A stretch of 44,304 nt of DNA. It comes from SUG2458 sp051872335 (lineage in GTDB: Bacteria > Bacillota_I > Bacilli_A > RFN20 > CAG-826). Below the pieces are notes generated by a model. It saw nothing but the letters and a program-made list of their open reading frames with translations. It did no database searches and had not been told where the DNA came from. The DNA lies in NCBI GenBank assembly GCA_051872335.1, contig JBJEDT010000015.1, forward strand, positions 1 through 44,304. The letters run 5' to 3'. Shown here piece by piece: positions 26,421 to 35,764 of the stretch (within the stretch, counting starts at the first letter, position 1; the number at the start of each line of letters is the position of its first letter). The position numbers and the translations under genes were made by a program.

Positions 26421-26429
26421 TGGTATAAT
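26421..26429 (+). promoter_or_regulatory. Extended -10 promoter for the lipoprotein gene
   Basis: TGG directly followed by consensus TATAAT (26424-26429), about 75 bases before the lipoprotein ATG. No good -35 box is visible 17 bases upstream, which fits an extended -10 promoter. Confidence 0.6.
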
Positions 26430-26502
26430 AAATATGTAAATAAGTAATTTCCTATTTAACAAATAAACGAAAGGAGAAAAGAATTTTTATTCTGTAATTA
26501 TT

Positions 26503-28005
26503 ATGAAAAAGAATTTGCTAAAGATATGTTGTATTTTTTCATTATTATTTTTTAGTTCTTGTAGTTTGACCAATAATAAGAATGATAATACCGATATTGT
26601 TGTTGATGATGAAAATGAAAACAATGACGAGCAACTCCAAAATGGTGTATTAAAATATTTAGGAAATAAATATGAGATTTATGAAATAAATAAAGAATAT
26701 GAATTTCAATTCGAAGTTTCTTCTTTTCTTAAAGAAAAATTAGTTTATGAAGTTGGAAATAAAAGTATTTTAGAGTTTCAAAGTAATGGTAATTTATTAA
26801 CTAAAAGCACAGGTATAACTTATGTTAAAATTTATAATTCAGAATATACAGATTATGAATTTTTGATACCTGTTTATGTCTTTGAATCTATAAATCAAGG
26901 TAATTTATCCGATGTGTTGGATGCTCCTTTATATTCAATGTTTGAAGTTACAGGTAAGCTTGAAAATGTTAATAATTATTCAAATAAAAAAACAGCAACA
27001 TTGATTGATGAAAATTATATATCTTATGAAATTCTTCTTTCAGATGATCCAAAAGAGTGTATTACTGCTTCAAAAGATGCTTTTAATGTAAATGGTCATA
27101 TTAGGCTTACTGATTATATTGAAAGTTCTAATGCGTTAATAAATCTTAAAAATGGAGATGTGGTTAAAGTTTTAATAATGGGAGAAGAAGCGTCTGTTTT
27201 TGGAAAAAAAGACTATACTGGATCAGCTTTATTATTAGATATCATTAGCCAAGATGACGATACAGATTGTGTTATTAATAATATGACAACTCATTATGAG
27301 GTATCTTGTAATAAGGCAAAATATAATGAATTATTTACAGTTAAATGTTTAAGTGCAGATATAGATTATATAAGGGTAATTGGTACACATGATGGATTGC
27401 TATATGTAAATTGTGATAAGCTCGATGAAGAATATTCTTTATTAACTTATTTATGTGAGTCTTCAGAAATAACAATTTTTGATACGCGATATACTTTATT
27501 TGATACAAAACTTACAACATTCACTACTAAAACTGAAGTTTATGGTCAAGAAAATCCAGAAATAAATAAAGAAACGATTCATGACATTTTATTTGATAAT
27601 TGTACAAATTTACTTTTTGATGCTAATGAATTGAAAATTTTAAATTATAAACAAATTTCAGGTCTCAGTAATAAAGGTTTAAATATTGGATTATCAAATT
27701 CTATGACAAGATCATATATAAGTTTTTCAATTCCTGTCAACTTTAAAGTTCATAGTATATCTATTAAAGTTGTTTCGATGGAAGCACAATCTATTAAAAG
27801 AAGTGATGTAGTTATTAATAACACTACCTTAGGTTCAGTATATGGAACTAATATTGATGCAGATGGAGATACTTTTGAATATACTTCAATAATACCTATT
27901 TCACACATATCTATTGCATCAGGTAGTATAGATAATGATAGTTATGGTTTTATTCTTAGTGAAATTGTATTAAGTACTCTTCATTACACTCAATTTGATT
28001 CGTAA
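26503..28005 (+). CDS. Lipoprotein of unknown function with beta-rich domains
   Basis: I do not recognise this 500-residue protein. It has a lipoprotein signal (FFSSC, Cys20) and an Asp/Asn-rich linker to about residue 45. Residues about 45-130 look like an Ig-like (BIG2-type) domain, 140-250 like an OB-type strand-rich domain, and about 365-500 like a beta-sandwich ending near residue Ser500. All predicted parts lie outside the membrane. The only good ribosome site (AAAGGAG at 26470) is 26 bases from the ATG; a small hairpin AGAATTTTTATTCT between them could shorten the distance. Confidence 0.6.
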   Translation: MKKNLLKICCIFSLLFFSSCSLTNNKNDNTDIVVDDENENNDEQLQNGVLKYLGNKYEIYEINKEYEFQFEVSSFLKEKLVYEVGNKSILEFQSNGNLLTKSTGITYVKIYNSEYTDYEFLIPVYVFESINQGNLSDVLDAPLYSMFEVTGKLENVNNYSNKKTATLIDENYISYEILLSDDPKECITASKDAFNVNGHIRLTDYIESSNALINLKNGDVVKVLIMGEEASVFGKKDYTGSALLLDIISQDDDTDCVINNMTTHYEVSCNKAKYNELFTVKCLSADIDYIRVIGTHDGLLYVNCDKLDEEYSLLTYLCESSEITIFDTRYTLFDTKLTTFTTKTEVYGQENPEINKETIHDILFDNCTNLLFDANELKILNYKQISGLSNKGLNIGLSNSMTRSYISFSIPVNFKVHSISIKVVSMEAQSIKRSDVVINNTTLGSVYGTNIDADGDTFEYTSIIPISHISIASGSIDNDSYGFILSEIVLSTLHYTQFDS

Positions 28006-28010
28006 AAATT

Positions 28011-28038
28011 TTGAATTGATAAAAAAGTGTACTAAAAT
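28011..28038 (+). promoter_or_regulatory. Probable promoter of the DUF898 gene
   Basis: TTGAAT (28011-28016) and TAAAAT (28033-28038) are 16 bases apart. Transcription would start near 28043-28046, right at the leader segment that can pair with the ribosome site. Confidence 0.55.
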
Positions 28039-28042
28039 AGGA

Positions 28043-28109
28043 CTCCCAAATTTTGACATACATTAATATGTGTAGTAATTTAGGAATATAAATTATTGAT
28101 TTTTGGGAG
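28043..28109 (+). promoter_or_regulatory. Leader RNA that can mask the DUF898 ribosome site
   Basis: CTCCCAAA at 28043-28050 is the exact complement of TTTGGGAG at 28102-28109, which overlaps the ribosome site GGGAGG of the next gene. The enclosed 51 bases contain a second hairpin, ACATA..TATGT. The pairing would block translation unless opened by a ligand, temperature or protein. I do not match it to a named riboswitch class. Confidence 0.5.
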
Positions 28110-28119
28110 GACTATAATA

Positions 28120-28428
28120 ATGGAATCAAAATTTACAGGTGGACTTTTAGGACTTATTGGAATCAACATTTTAAGAGTTTTATTAATTGCAATTACTCTT
28201 GGAATTGGCACTCCATGGGCAGTTTGTATGTATCATCGTTGGGAAACCAAACATACAATTATTGATGGTAAACAATTAGAATTTGATGGAACTGGTGGCC
28301 AATTATTTGGTAAATATATTATTTGGATTTTGCTAACTATTATTACAATCGGTATCTATAGTTTTTGGCTAGGTATTAAGATGAAAAAATGGGTAATTTC
28401 ACATACTCATGTAGTTAGAGCAAGATAA
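28120..28428 (+). CDS. DUF898 family membrane protein
   Basis: The 102 residues have two transmembrane segments (about 8-30 and 65-88) with the conserved middle IDGKQLEFDGTGGQLFGKYIIW and the tail GLYSFWLGIKMKKW-type motif (here GIYSFWLGIKMKKWV), which mark the DUF898/YjgN family; function unknown. It is half the size of two-repeat members. ATG 28120 is chosen for GGGAGG 9 bases upstream; an in-frame upstream extension would run into the leader hairpin. Confidence 0.8.
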   Translation: MESKFTGGLLGLIGINILRVLLIAITLGIGTPWAVCMYHRWETKHTIIDGKQLEFDGTGGQLFGKYIIWILLTIITIGIYSFWLGIKMKKWVISHTHVVRAR

Positions 28429-28451
28429 TCTTAAACTTTAATTAATTTTAT

Positions 28452-28528
28452 AAAACAATGAATATTAGTTATTCATCTATTAATAAATAAAGTAATAGAT
28501 TTGTAATAACGCTAATTCATTGTTTTTT
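28452..28528 (+). terminator. Large nested hairpin terminator after the DUF898 gene
   Basis: An outer imperfect repeat (ACAATGAAT..TAG with CTAATTCATTGT), a TTATT/AATAA step and an inner perfect ATCTATTA/TAATAGAT stem nest into one 77-base hairpin ending in TTTTTT. It is much longer than the other terminators here. The remaining bases up to 28663 are AT-rich leader of gdpP without a gene. Confidence 0.65.
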
Positions 28529-28663
28529 ATTTGTTATAAATTATAAAGAAATATTACATATGTATATAATCTAATTATTCTATATATTATTAATACTTAA
28601 TTAGGTATTTTGTTATGTAAAATAATTAATAATTAGTTTATAATTATAAAGAGGTGGGTAAAT

Positions 28664-30838
28664 ATGAGTCAAAATAAAAAGAATAAGAAATTTAATAAAT
28701 TTTTAAATTATGTATATGAACCATATGCAAATCAAAAACTAACTATTTCTAGAGCATTACACTTTAGTAAATTTTATTCATTGATTGCTTTAGTTATTGA
28801 AGTTGTTGTATGTACTATTTTACTCATAATTTCTGCTGTTGTTGATACTACTTCACCTCTATTAAGCCCTACTTCTATTTTAATTATGTTTTTAGGATTT
28901 TTATTAGTTGATACAGTTATTGTTTACATACGTTTAATGAAAATCGGAAGCATTTCTTATAGAACCGATTTAGATGTAGCTCGTGTTTTAGGTAATGATG
29001 TCAAAGAGGCATATGACTTTGCCAAAATAGGCATGGCTGTTGTAGATGATAATAATGTTGTTATTTGGGTTAATGAATTTTTATTTTCTAGACAAGTTAA
29101 AATTCTTGACCTTAATATATATGATTGCTTCGAAGAATTAACTCAATTAACTGAACAAAAAGATGTTGTTGTTAAAATTAATAATATTGCTTATGAAGTT
29201 CGTTATATTCAAGATTCTAATTTGTTTATTTTCAAAGATATTAGTGCTTACACAGAAGAACACGAAAATGCTGTTAATGAATCTTTAGTTATTGGTTCGT
29301 TAATTATTGATACTTATGATGAATTACAAAGAACGACTGAATCTAAAAAATTTAATCAGATGATATTGAATACTGTTAATGATATTGATAAGTATTTTGG
29401 TTTGTTTGATTGTTTGGTTTTACCAACAGCAAACGAAGATTCTTACACAATTCTTTGTAGTTATAGCAATTTTGAAAAAATACAAGAAGATAAGTTTTCT
29501 TTAATGGATGATATTAGAAAAAATTCAAAGTCCGATTCTCGTATTGCTTTGACTATTTCTATTGGATTTGGTTACGGATTTAATGAAAGCATTAACTCAC
29601 TTTATGAAAGAGCAACACGTGCTGCATCAACTGCATTAAAACGTGGTGGTGATCAAATTGTTATTTCATCTGGTAATAAACAAGAAGTTATTGGTGGACA
29701 ACATAAAATTGAACGTCAACAAAATCTTGTTAAATATCGTACTTATGCACAACAATTATCATACTATATTCGTGAATCATCTCGTGTAATCATTAGTGGA
29801 CACAAAAATTCTGATCTTGATTCATTAGGTGCATCGCTAGGTTTATTCGCTTTTGTACAAACAGTTAAGAAAAATGATGGCAGCCATATTCCAGCACATG
29901 TTGTTTTTGATGGCCCATCTTCGCAAATTAATGCACAACAAATTTATTCTCAATTTGTTAAAAAATCATCTATAAAGAATGTTTTTGTCAATTCATCTAA
30001 TGTTAACGATTTAATCGATGATAAAACATTATTAATACTTGCTGATGTTCACAATCCTGGTAATGCTTTAGTAAGTGATTATTTTGACTTATCTAATAAT
30101 AAAAATACTTTTACTCGTATTGTAATTTTTGATCACCATATGAAAAATACTTCTGATGTTGATCTTGATCCATTACTTGAATTTATTGATCCATCTATTT
30201 CTTCAGCAAGTGAAATGATTACTCATTTACTTGAATATACGGAGGAAACAGTTAAATTGCCACAAGAAATTGCAGATACAATGTTATCTGGTATTATGCT
30301 TGATACATCATTTTTTAAAAACAGAGTTGATAGCTCAACATTCTATGCTTGCAACAATTTAGTTCAACATGGGGCTAATCAAAATACTGCTGTTTCATAT
30401 TTAAAAGAAACATATGAAACATATCAATTAAAGTGTACTTTAAGTACAAATATGAACAATCCAGATTATATAGATAATTTTTATGTTCGTAATGGATTAC
30501 ATATTTTTATCATTTGTGCATTAGATCCAAAGAATCCTACTTTCTTGCTTGATAAAGATATTCTTGCAAAAGTTGCTGAAGAACATGTTGCAACAAAAGA
30601 TGTTGACGCTTGTTTTGTTATAGGAAAAATAGATGAGGATACATATTATGCATCTTCACGTGGAAATGGTAAGATTAATGTTCAACGTATTTGTGAAAGT
30701 TTTAAAGATGGTAATGGTGGTGGCGAATTCGATAGAGCTGCTGTATTATTCCATATAGAGAATGTGACAATTTTTGATATAAAAGAAAAAATCAAAGAAA
30801 AAATTCTCGAACTCACAGATGATGTAGATTACAATTAA
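28664..30838 (+). CDS. gdpP: Cyclic-di-AMP phosphodiesterase GdpP
   Basis: Membrane-bound enzyme that hydrolyses c-di-AMP to pApA. The 724 residues contain two N-terminal helices (about 38-60 and 70-90), a PAS-like region (100-200), a degenerate GGDEF domain (205-335, with RGGDQ), and the DHH/DHHA1 catalytic part: SGHKNSDLDSLGA (His380, Asp384, Asp386), DVHNP (Asp461), FDHH (490-492), and the C-terminal GNGGGEFDRAA. AGAGGTGGG precedes the ATG. The order gdpP-rplI-dnaB is as in Bacillus. It implies c-di-AMP signalling, relevant to potassium and cell-wall homeostasis. Confidence 0.96.
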   Translation: MSQNKKNKKFNKFLNYVYEPYANQKLTISRALHFSKFYSLIALVIEVVVCTILLIISAVVDTTSPLLSPTSILIMFLGFLLVDTVIVYIRLMKIGSISYRTDLDVARVLGNDVKEAYDFAKIGMAVVDDNNVVIWVNEFLFSRQVKILDLNIYDCFEELTQLTEQKDVVVKINNIAYEVRYIQDSNLFIFKDISAYTEEHENAVNESLVIGSLIIDTYDELQRTTESKKFNQMILNTVNDIDKYFGLFDCLVLPTANEDSYTILCSYSNFEKIQEDKFSLMDDIRKNSKSDSRIALTISIGFGYGFNESINSLYERATRAASTALKRGGDQIVISSGNKQEVIGGQHKIERQQNLVKYRTYAQQLSYYIRESSRVIISGHKNSDLDSLGASLGLFAFVQTVKKNDGSHIPAHVVFDGPSSQINAQQIYSQFVKKSSIKNVFVNSSNVNDLIDDKTLLILADVHNPGNALVSDYFDLSNNKNTFTRIVIFDHHMKNTSDVDLDPLLEFIDPSISSASEMITHLLEYTEETVKLPQEIADTMLSGIMLDTSFFKNRVDSSTFYACNNLVQHGANQNTAVSYLKETYETYQLKCTLSTNMNNPDYIDNFYVRNGLHIFIICALDPKNPTFLLDKDILAKVAEEHVATKDVDACFVIGKIDEDTYYASSRGNGKINVQRICESFKDGNGGGEFDRAAVLFHIENVTIFDIKEKIKEKILELTDDVDYN

Positions 30839-30851
30839 TGGAGGTTTAATG

Positions 30852-31304
30852 ATGAAAGTTATTTTATTACAAGATGTAAAAGGTGTTGGTAAAAAAGGCC
30901 AAACTGTTGAAGTTAGTGACGGATATGCTAATAACTTTATCCTTCCAAGAAGATTAGGTGTTATGGCTACCAAACGTAGTCAAGAAATTTTAAATTTACA
31001 AATCGAAGATGCACGTAAAAAAGATGAAGAAAATAGATTAAATGCTCAAGAAATTGCAAAACAATTAGAAACTATTACTTTAGAGTTTGTTGCTCCTGCT
31101 GGGAAAGATGGACGTATGTTTGGGTCTATTTCTTCAAAACAAATTGTTGAAGCTCTAAAATCAAAACATAATATTACGATAGATAAAAGAAAATTTATTT
31201 CAAATGATACAGCTAATGTTTTTGGAACAACAAATTTTAAAGTCGAATTATATAAAGGTGTAGTTGGCACAATTAAAGTACATGTAAGTGAAAAAGGAAA
31301 GTAG
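30852..31304 (+). CDS. rplI: 50S ribosomal protein L9
   Basis: Large-subunit protein L9 of 150 residues. The N-terminal domain MKVILLQDVKGVGKKGQTVEVSDGYANNFILPRRLGVMAT is nearly canonical; a helical linker and the C-terminal domain follow. Two adjacent ATGs (30849, 30852) occur; the second gives better spacing to GAGGT and the usual MKVILL start. It lies 13 bases after gdpP and 9 before dnaB. Confidence 0.97.
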   Translation: MKVILLQDVKGVGKKGQTVEVSDGYANNFILPRRLGVMATKRSQEILNLQIEDARKKDEENRLNAQEIAKQLETITLEFVAPAGKDGRMFGSISSKQIVEALKSKHNITIDKRKFISNDTANVFGTTNFKVELYKGVVGTIKVHVSEKGK

Positions 31305-31313
31305 GTTGATAGT

Positions 31314-32720
31314 ATGTTAGATGTATTACCACATAATATTCCTGCTGAAAAATCTGTCCTTGGAGCAATGTTATCTAGTAGAGATGCACTAATCGAAGCT
31401 TCAAGTGGATTAGAAATTGACGATTTTTATGATTTAAAAAATCAAATTATTTTTAGTGCAATTTTACGTGTTCAAGATAAAAGAGAGCCAGTTGATGTAC
31501 AAACAGTCACTAATGAATTGATTAATTCTAAAGAGTTTGAAAAAATCGGTGGAATTGAATATCTTTTAGAAATTACGGAATCTAATATTGCCCCATCTAA
31601 TTACAAGCATTATGTTGACATTGTAAAAGATCAAGCAATATTAAGAAATTATTTATTGCAATTAAAAGAAACAATTAATCAATATGATAAAGAAGAAATT
31701 AATGATGTATCAACATTTATAGGTTTAACAGCAGAAAAAATATTAAGAAAAGCTGAATCTAGAAAAATTTCTTCTTTTGAAACAGCTGAATCAGTTGCAC
31801 ATAGAGTTAAAGCTGATTTAAATACAATTAAGATTACAGATGAGGATGGAGTTACTGGTTTAACAACTGGTTATAAACGTTTAAACGAACTTACCCATGG
31901 ATGGCAAAAAAGCGATATGATTATTTTAGCTGCGCGTCCTTCAGTTGGTAAAACGGCTTTTGCTTTAAATTTATGTTTAAATGCTACTTTAAAAACAAAA
32001 AAGCCAGTAGGTATTTTTTCTCTAGAAATGCCTGCTGAAATGTTAATGATGCGACTAGTAGCAAATAGATCTACTGTAGAGTTAGGTAAAATTCAAACAG
32101 GGAAAATTAGTCAAAGAGATTATGTTGCTATTGATAAAGCTTTAAGTGAAATTGCTTCTACTAAATTATTTATCGATGATTCTCCTAATATTAAGTTAAT
32201 GGATATTTTAGCAAAAGCTCGTAAATTAAAAATGGAACACCCTGATTTAGCTCTTATTATGATAGATTATATTGGTTTAATTACAACAGGAAATAAAAAA
32301 GTCGAATCTAGACAAGTTGAGGTTAGTGAAATATCGCGCCAATTAAAAGCTTTAGCAAGAGAATTAGAAATACCAATTTTAGTTTTATGTCAATTATCAA
32401 GAAATGTAGAACAAGCAAAAACTGGTGGTCGTAAACCTGTTATTTCAGATTTGCGTGAGTCTGGATCTATCGAACAAGACGCTGACGTAATTATGTTATT
32501 ATCACGTCCTGATTATCAAAATAAAGATAATTCAAATATGAAATCATTAACAAATGATATTAATGAGCCTACTATAAATGAAAATGGTGAAACAGTTAGC
32601 CAAGTTACTGTAACAGTTGGCAAAAATAGAAATGGTCCTATTGGTGATGTTAAGTTGATATTCACTAAAACGATTGGTCGTTTTGATGAACAAGCTAATA
32701 GTGATGATTACGGTGGTTAA
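31314..32720 (+). CDS. dnaB: Replicative DNA helicase DnaB (DnaC of Bacillus)
   Basis: Hexameric helicase of the replication fork. The 468 residues have the N-terminal primase-interacting domain starting PHNIPAEKSVLGAML, then the RecA-like ATPase with Walker A ARPSVGKTAFAL, FSLEMPAEMLMMR, Walker B LIMIDYIGLI, and the motif DLRESGSIEQDADVIMLL. It is full length without an intein. It is followed 2 bases later by walJ. Confidence 0.97.
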   Translation: MLDVLPHNIPAEKSVLGAMLSSRDALIEASSGLEIDDFYDLKNQIIFSAILRVQDKREPVDVQTVTNELINSKEFEKIGGIEYLLEITESNIAPSNYKHYVDIVKDQAILRNYLLQLKETINQYDKEEINDVSTFIGLTAEKILRKAESRKISSFETAESVAHRVKADLNTIKITDEDGVTGLTTGYKRLNELTHGWQKSDMIILAARPSVGKTAFALNLCLNATLKTKKPVGIFSLEMPAEMLMMRLVANRSTVELGKIQTGKISQRDYVAIDKALSEIASTKLFIDDSPNIKLMDILAKARKLKMEHPDLALIMIDYIGLITTGNKKVESRQVEVSEISRQLKALARELEIPILVLCQLSRNVEQAKTGGRKPVISDLRESGSIEQDADVIMLLSRPDYQNKDNSNMKSLTNDINEPTINENGETVSQVTVTVGKNRNGPIGDVKLIFTKTIGRFDEQANSDDYGG

Positions 32721-32722
32721 AA

Positions 32723-33484
32723 ATGCGTTTTTATGTTTTAGCATCGGGTTCTAAAGGGAATGCTACTTTAGTAGTGTCTCAAGATAAGTGTATTTTAATT
32801 GATTTAGGAATTACATATAAATGTTTATGCTCAAAATTAAGTGAGATTTCGTATAGTATTAATGACATTCATGCTATACTATTTACTCACGACCACGCTG
32901 ATCATATTGGTGGTGTTTGCAACAAAATTGATATGAAAAAATGTTATTGTGCTAAAGGTACATTAGAAATAGATGCAAGTAATGAACTAAGTCATTATGG
33001 AGTATATAATATTGATGGATTTAAAATAACTATTTTACCAACTTCTCATGATGCTATAAATCCAGTAGGATTTGTAATTGAAGCGGATGGAGAAAAATTA
33101 GTTTATATGACTGATACAGGTTATGTTTCAACAAGAAATTTCGAATATATGAAAAATGCTGATCATTATATTATGGAAAGTAATTATAACTATAAAATGT
33201 TAATGCAAACAAATCGACCAGAGAGTTTAAAACTTCGAATTATTGGAGATTCAGGCCATCTTTCAAATGAAGATAGTGCTGCTACATTATGTCAACTAGT
33301 TGGTGAAAAAACAAAAAATATTTGTTTAGCACATATATCAAGGGAAGCTAATACTAAAGATTTAGCCTTAGAAACCTGTCGTAGTATTTTCAATAAATAT
33401 AATGTGTCTTTAGAGCACATTAATTTAATAGCTGCTGATCAATTTATAACTTTAACGTTTGGAGAAGAAGTATATGAAAATTAA
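32723..33484 (+). CDS. walJ: WalJ/YycJ metallo-beta-lactamase-fold protein
   Basis: Metallo-beta-lactamase-fold hydrolase; Bacillus WalJ belongs to the WalRK cluster and resembles a 5'-3' DNA exonuclease. The 253 residues begin MRFYVLASGSKGNATLV, with the metal motif FTHDHADHIGG and later VYMTDTGYV, LRIIGDSGHLSN and LAHISREANT. In Bacillus purA, walR, walK, walH and walI lie between dnaC and walJ and htrA follows; here they are all absent, leaving dnaB-walJ-rlmH directly joined. The rlmH start overlaps its end by 11 bases. Confidence 0.93.
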   Translation: MRFYVLASGSKGNATLVVSQDKCILIDLGITYKCLCSKLSEISYSINDIHAILFTHDHADHIGGVCNKIDMKKCYCAKGTLEIDASNELSHYGVYNIDGFKITILPTSHDAINPVGFVIEADGEKLVYMTDTGYVSTRNFEYMKNADHYIMESNYNYKMLMQTNRPESLKLRIIGDSGHLSNEDSAATLCQLVGEKTKNICLAHISREANTKDLALETCRSIFNKYNVSLEHINLIAADQFITLTFGEEVYEN

Positions 33485-33953
33485 ATTAGTAGTTGTAGGT
33501 AAACTTAAAGAGCCTTTTTTAAAAGATATGTGTAATGAATATATTAAAAGACTAAGCCCATATACAAGTGTTGAAGTTATTGAGGTGGCAGATGAGTTAC
33601 CTCAAGCCAATTCGTCATTAAAAGATGAAGAAAATTGTAGAATCAAAGAAGGTGAAAGAGTTTTATCAAAAATTAAAGATAGTGATTATGTTTATTTATT
33701 AGATTTGCATGGTAAACAAGTTGATTCAATTAGTTTTGCTCATGATATAGAAAATTTAATGAATAAAGGTAATTCAACAATCACTTTTATTATTGGAGGT
33801 TCTACTGGCGTATCACCTAATTTAATACAAAGAGCTAATTTTAGATTATGTTTATCAACGATGACATTTACTCACTTAATGACACGTGGAATTCTATTAG
33901 AACAAATTTATAGAGCTTTTACTATCATTAACAATAAGACATATCATAAGTAA
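33474..33953 (+). CDS. rlmH: 23S rRNA pseudouridine-1915 N3-methyltransferase RlmH
   Basis: SPOUT-class SAM-dependent methyltransferase of the ribosome decoding-region helix 69. The 159 residues equal the usual length and start MKIKLVVVGKLKEP. The SAM knot is clear: FIIGGSTGVSPNLIQRA, then HLMTRGILLEQIYRAFTIINNKTYHK. ATG 33474 follows GGAGAAG inside the walJ end; the longer in-frame start would add residues the family lacks. Confidence 0.97.
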   Translation: MKIKLVVVGKLKEPFLKDMCNEYIKRLSPYTSVEVIEVADELPQANSSLKDEENCRIKEGERVLSKIKDSDYVYLLDLHGKQVDSISFAHDIENLMNKGNSTITFIIGGSTGVSPNLIQRANFRLCLSTMTFTHLMTRGILLEQIYRAFTIINNKTYHK

Positions 33954-33982
33954 GAAAATGTTATTTTTAATTTAAAATATAA

Positions 33983-34009
33983 AAAAATGGGATTTGAAAT
34001 CCCATTTTT
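33983..34009. terminator. Bidirectional terminator between rlmH and the ABC exporter
   Basis: AAAAATGGGATTT and complement form a compact stem with A and T runs on either side, serving both converging units. Confidence 0.92.
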
Positions 34010-34021
34010 AAATAAAGAAAA

Positions 34022-35764
34022 TTATTGAATTTTATCAAATATTTTTGTTTTATTTTTTCTCATATAAAGCATTAATGAAAGAATAATTATAAAACATATT
34101 CCAATAATGATGGATGCTGCAACAAAAATATTCATTACATTATATAACATTGATAAGTATCCGATAACAATAAAGACAATAGCTACTGCCCAACATGCTA
34201 GTAATGAAAACAAGACATTCATATTTTGTTTTATAGGATCGATCTCATTAACCCAATCTAAATAAGGTCTTGATAAATCTACCATATACATAATTATATT
34301 TGCTAAAATTGTTGCACTAATTGAAGTAATTATACATAGCACGATAATTGACCAATGAATATTAAGTCCAAAACCTAAACCTAAAATTACAATTATTTCG
34401 ATACCTGAGGTTAATACAATTCCCCAAAATATTTTAGAAATCATAACTACAAAAGGACTTACTGGAACATATTTAAGTAATGAAGCATTTTTTCCTTCAC
34501 GTGATATCGAACACGCACTAATGAGTGTCATGGAAGATAAAAACAAAGCAAATGCAGTGACAAAGAAAATTAAGAAACCACTATCGAAAGTAATTAAAGA
34601 ACGCATATTAGCGATAATTGTTTGTAAACCTGTTGCCGAAGATTCTTGGCCAAAAATGGTAACAAATATTGAAATAGCACCTATTACTAAGATTAAAAAT
34701 GGTGGAACAACAAGTTGAATCACATTTGTATTAGAACGAACTATATCTTTATATTCTTTCATTATATAAGTACCTAATACAGTCTTACTTTTTGTACCAT
34801 TTTTAATTACTACATCAAGACTATCTTGAGAAATTTTTTTCTTTTTGTTTTGGTAGTTATCGTTTGTTTTTACAAGTACATTTCCATACGAAGGTCCAAA
34901 TCCTACTATAACAATAAACATAATAGCGAAAGAAATTATACCAAATAGTAATGAATATAATACACCTATTAAAGTTGGATCCGTTAAACCAGCATTTGGT
35001 AAAAAGATATAGAAACTAAAAAAGCGAAGATTATTGGCTAATGAGGCAATTGATAACTTAAAAGAAGCAATTAGTTCGGCAGCATTTTCTGCTTCTGAAA
35101 TATCAAGAGACGTTGATGAAAGAAGTTCAATTGCTAATATCAAACCCATTGTAACTATAAATGATAAAAATGAGAATAGAGTTTTATATTTAGCTAAATT
35201 TATAATTTTTGCTAATGCACAATTAATTAAAAGTGATAATGCTAATGGTACAATAGGTAAAAAGATAAAGAATAAAATTTCATTTATGTAAATAATCCAT
35301 GTAGGTTGTAATACGATATTAAAAGATATTAAACATGGTAAGACAACAAATATTTGAATAGCATATGCTGTGATTAAAGTATTAAGTAATCTTGCAATGA
35401 ATAATTCATAGGACTTAACAGGTAAAGGCATATAAACATGATTATCTTGTGATAAAAAGAAAGAAGATAGAACAACCATTGATATTAATGAAAAAACTAA
35501 AACAAGATACATTGGTACATAAATTAATAAAATATTTTTTAAATATTCATAATCGTAACCTGTTTCAAGTTTACCTATTTCTAATAAAGCAAATGCAAAC
35601 ATTCCTATTGATATACTTACAAAGACAAAGCATAGTAATAGAAAAATTGTAAAAATAGTTTTCTTTATAGGGGATTGTTTTTTTGTTGAATTACTAAAAT
35701 TAAAGATATTAGCAAATCCACTATTTTTAAAGATAACGCTTGTTAATGATAATATTCTACTCAT
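34022..35764 (-). CDS. ABC-2-type exporter permease
   Basis: The 580-residue protein has roughly twelve hydrophobic segments in two groups separated by a hydrophilic loop near 300-330, as in ABC-2 exporter permeases of Firmicutes. The short motif region SREGKNASLLKYVPVSP is typical of these large permeases. The ATPase gene lies just upstream and overlaps by 8 bases, so the two form an export system. The substrate is unknown; it is encoded next to nothing that names it. Confidence 0.85.
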   Translation of the reverse strand: MSRILSLTSVIFKNSGFANIFNFSNSTKKQSPIKKTIFTIFLLLCFVFVSISIGMFAFALLEIGKLETGYDYEYLKNILLIYVPMYLVLVFSLISMVVLSSFFLSQDNHVYMPLPVKSYELFIARLLNTLITAYAIQIFVVLPCLISFNIVLQPTWIIYINEILFFIFLPIVPLALSLLINCALAKIINLAKYKTLFSFLSFIVTMGLILAIELLSSTSLDISEAENAAELIASFKLSIASLANNLRFFSFYIFLPNAGLTDPTLIGVLYSLLFGIISFAIMFIVIVGFGPSYGNVLVKTNDNYQNKKKKISQDSLDVVIKNGTKSKTVLGTYIMKEYKDIVRSNTNVIQLVVPPFLILVIGAISIFVTIFGQESSATGLQTIIANMRSLITFDSGFLIFFVTAFALFLSSMTLISACSISREGKNASLLKYVPVSPFVVMISKIFWGIVLTSGIEIIVILGLGFGLNIHWSIIVLCIITSISATILANIIMYMVDLSRPYLDWVNEIDPIKQNMNVLFSLLACWAVAIVFIVIGYLSMLYNVMNIFVAASIIIGICFIIILSLMLYMRKNKTKIFDKIQ

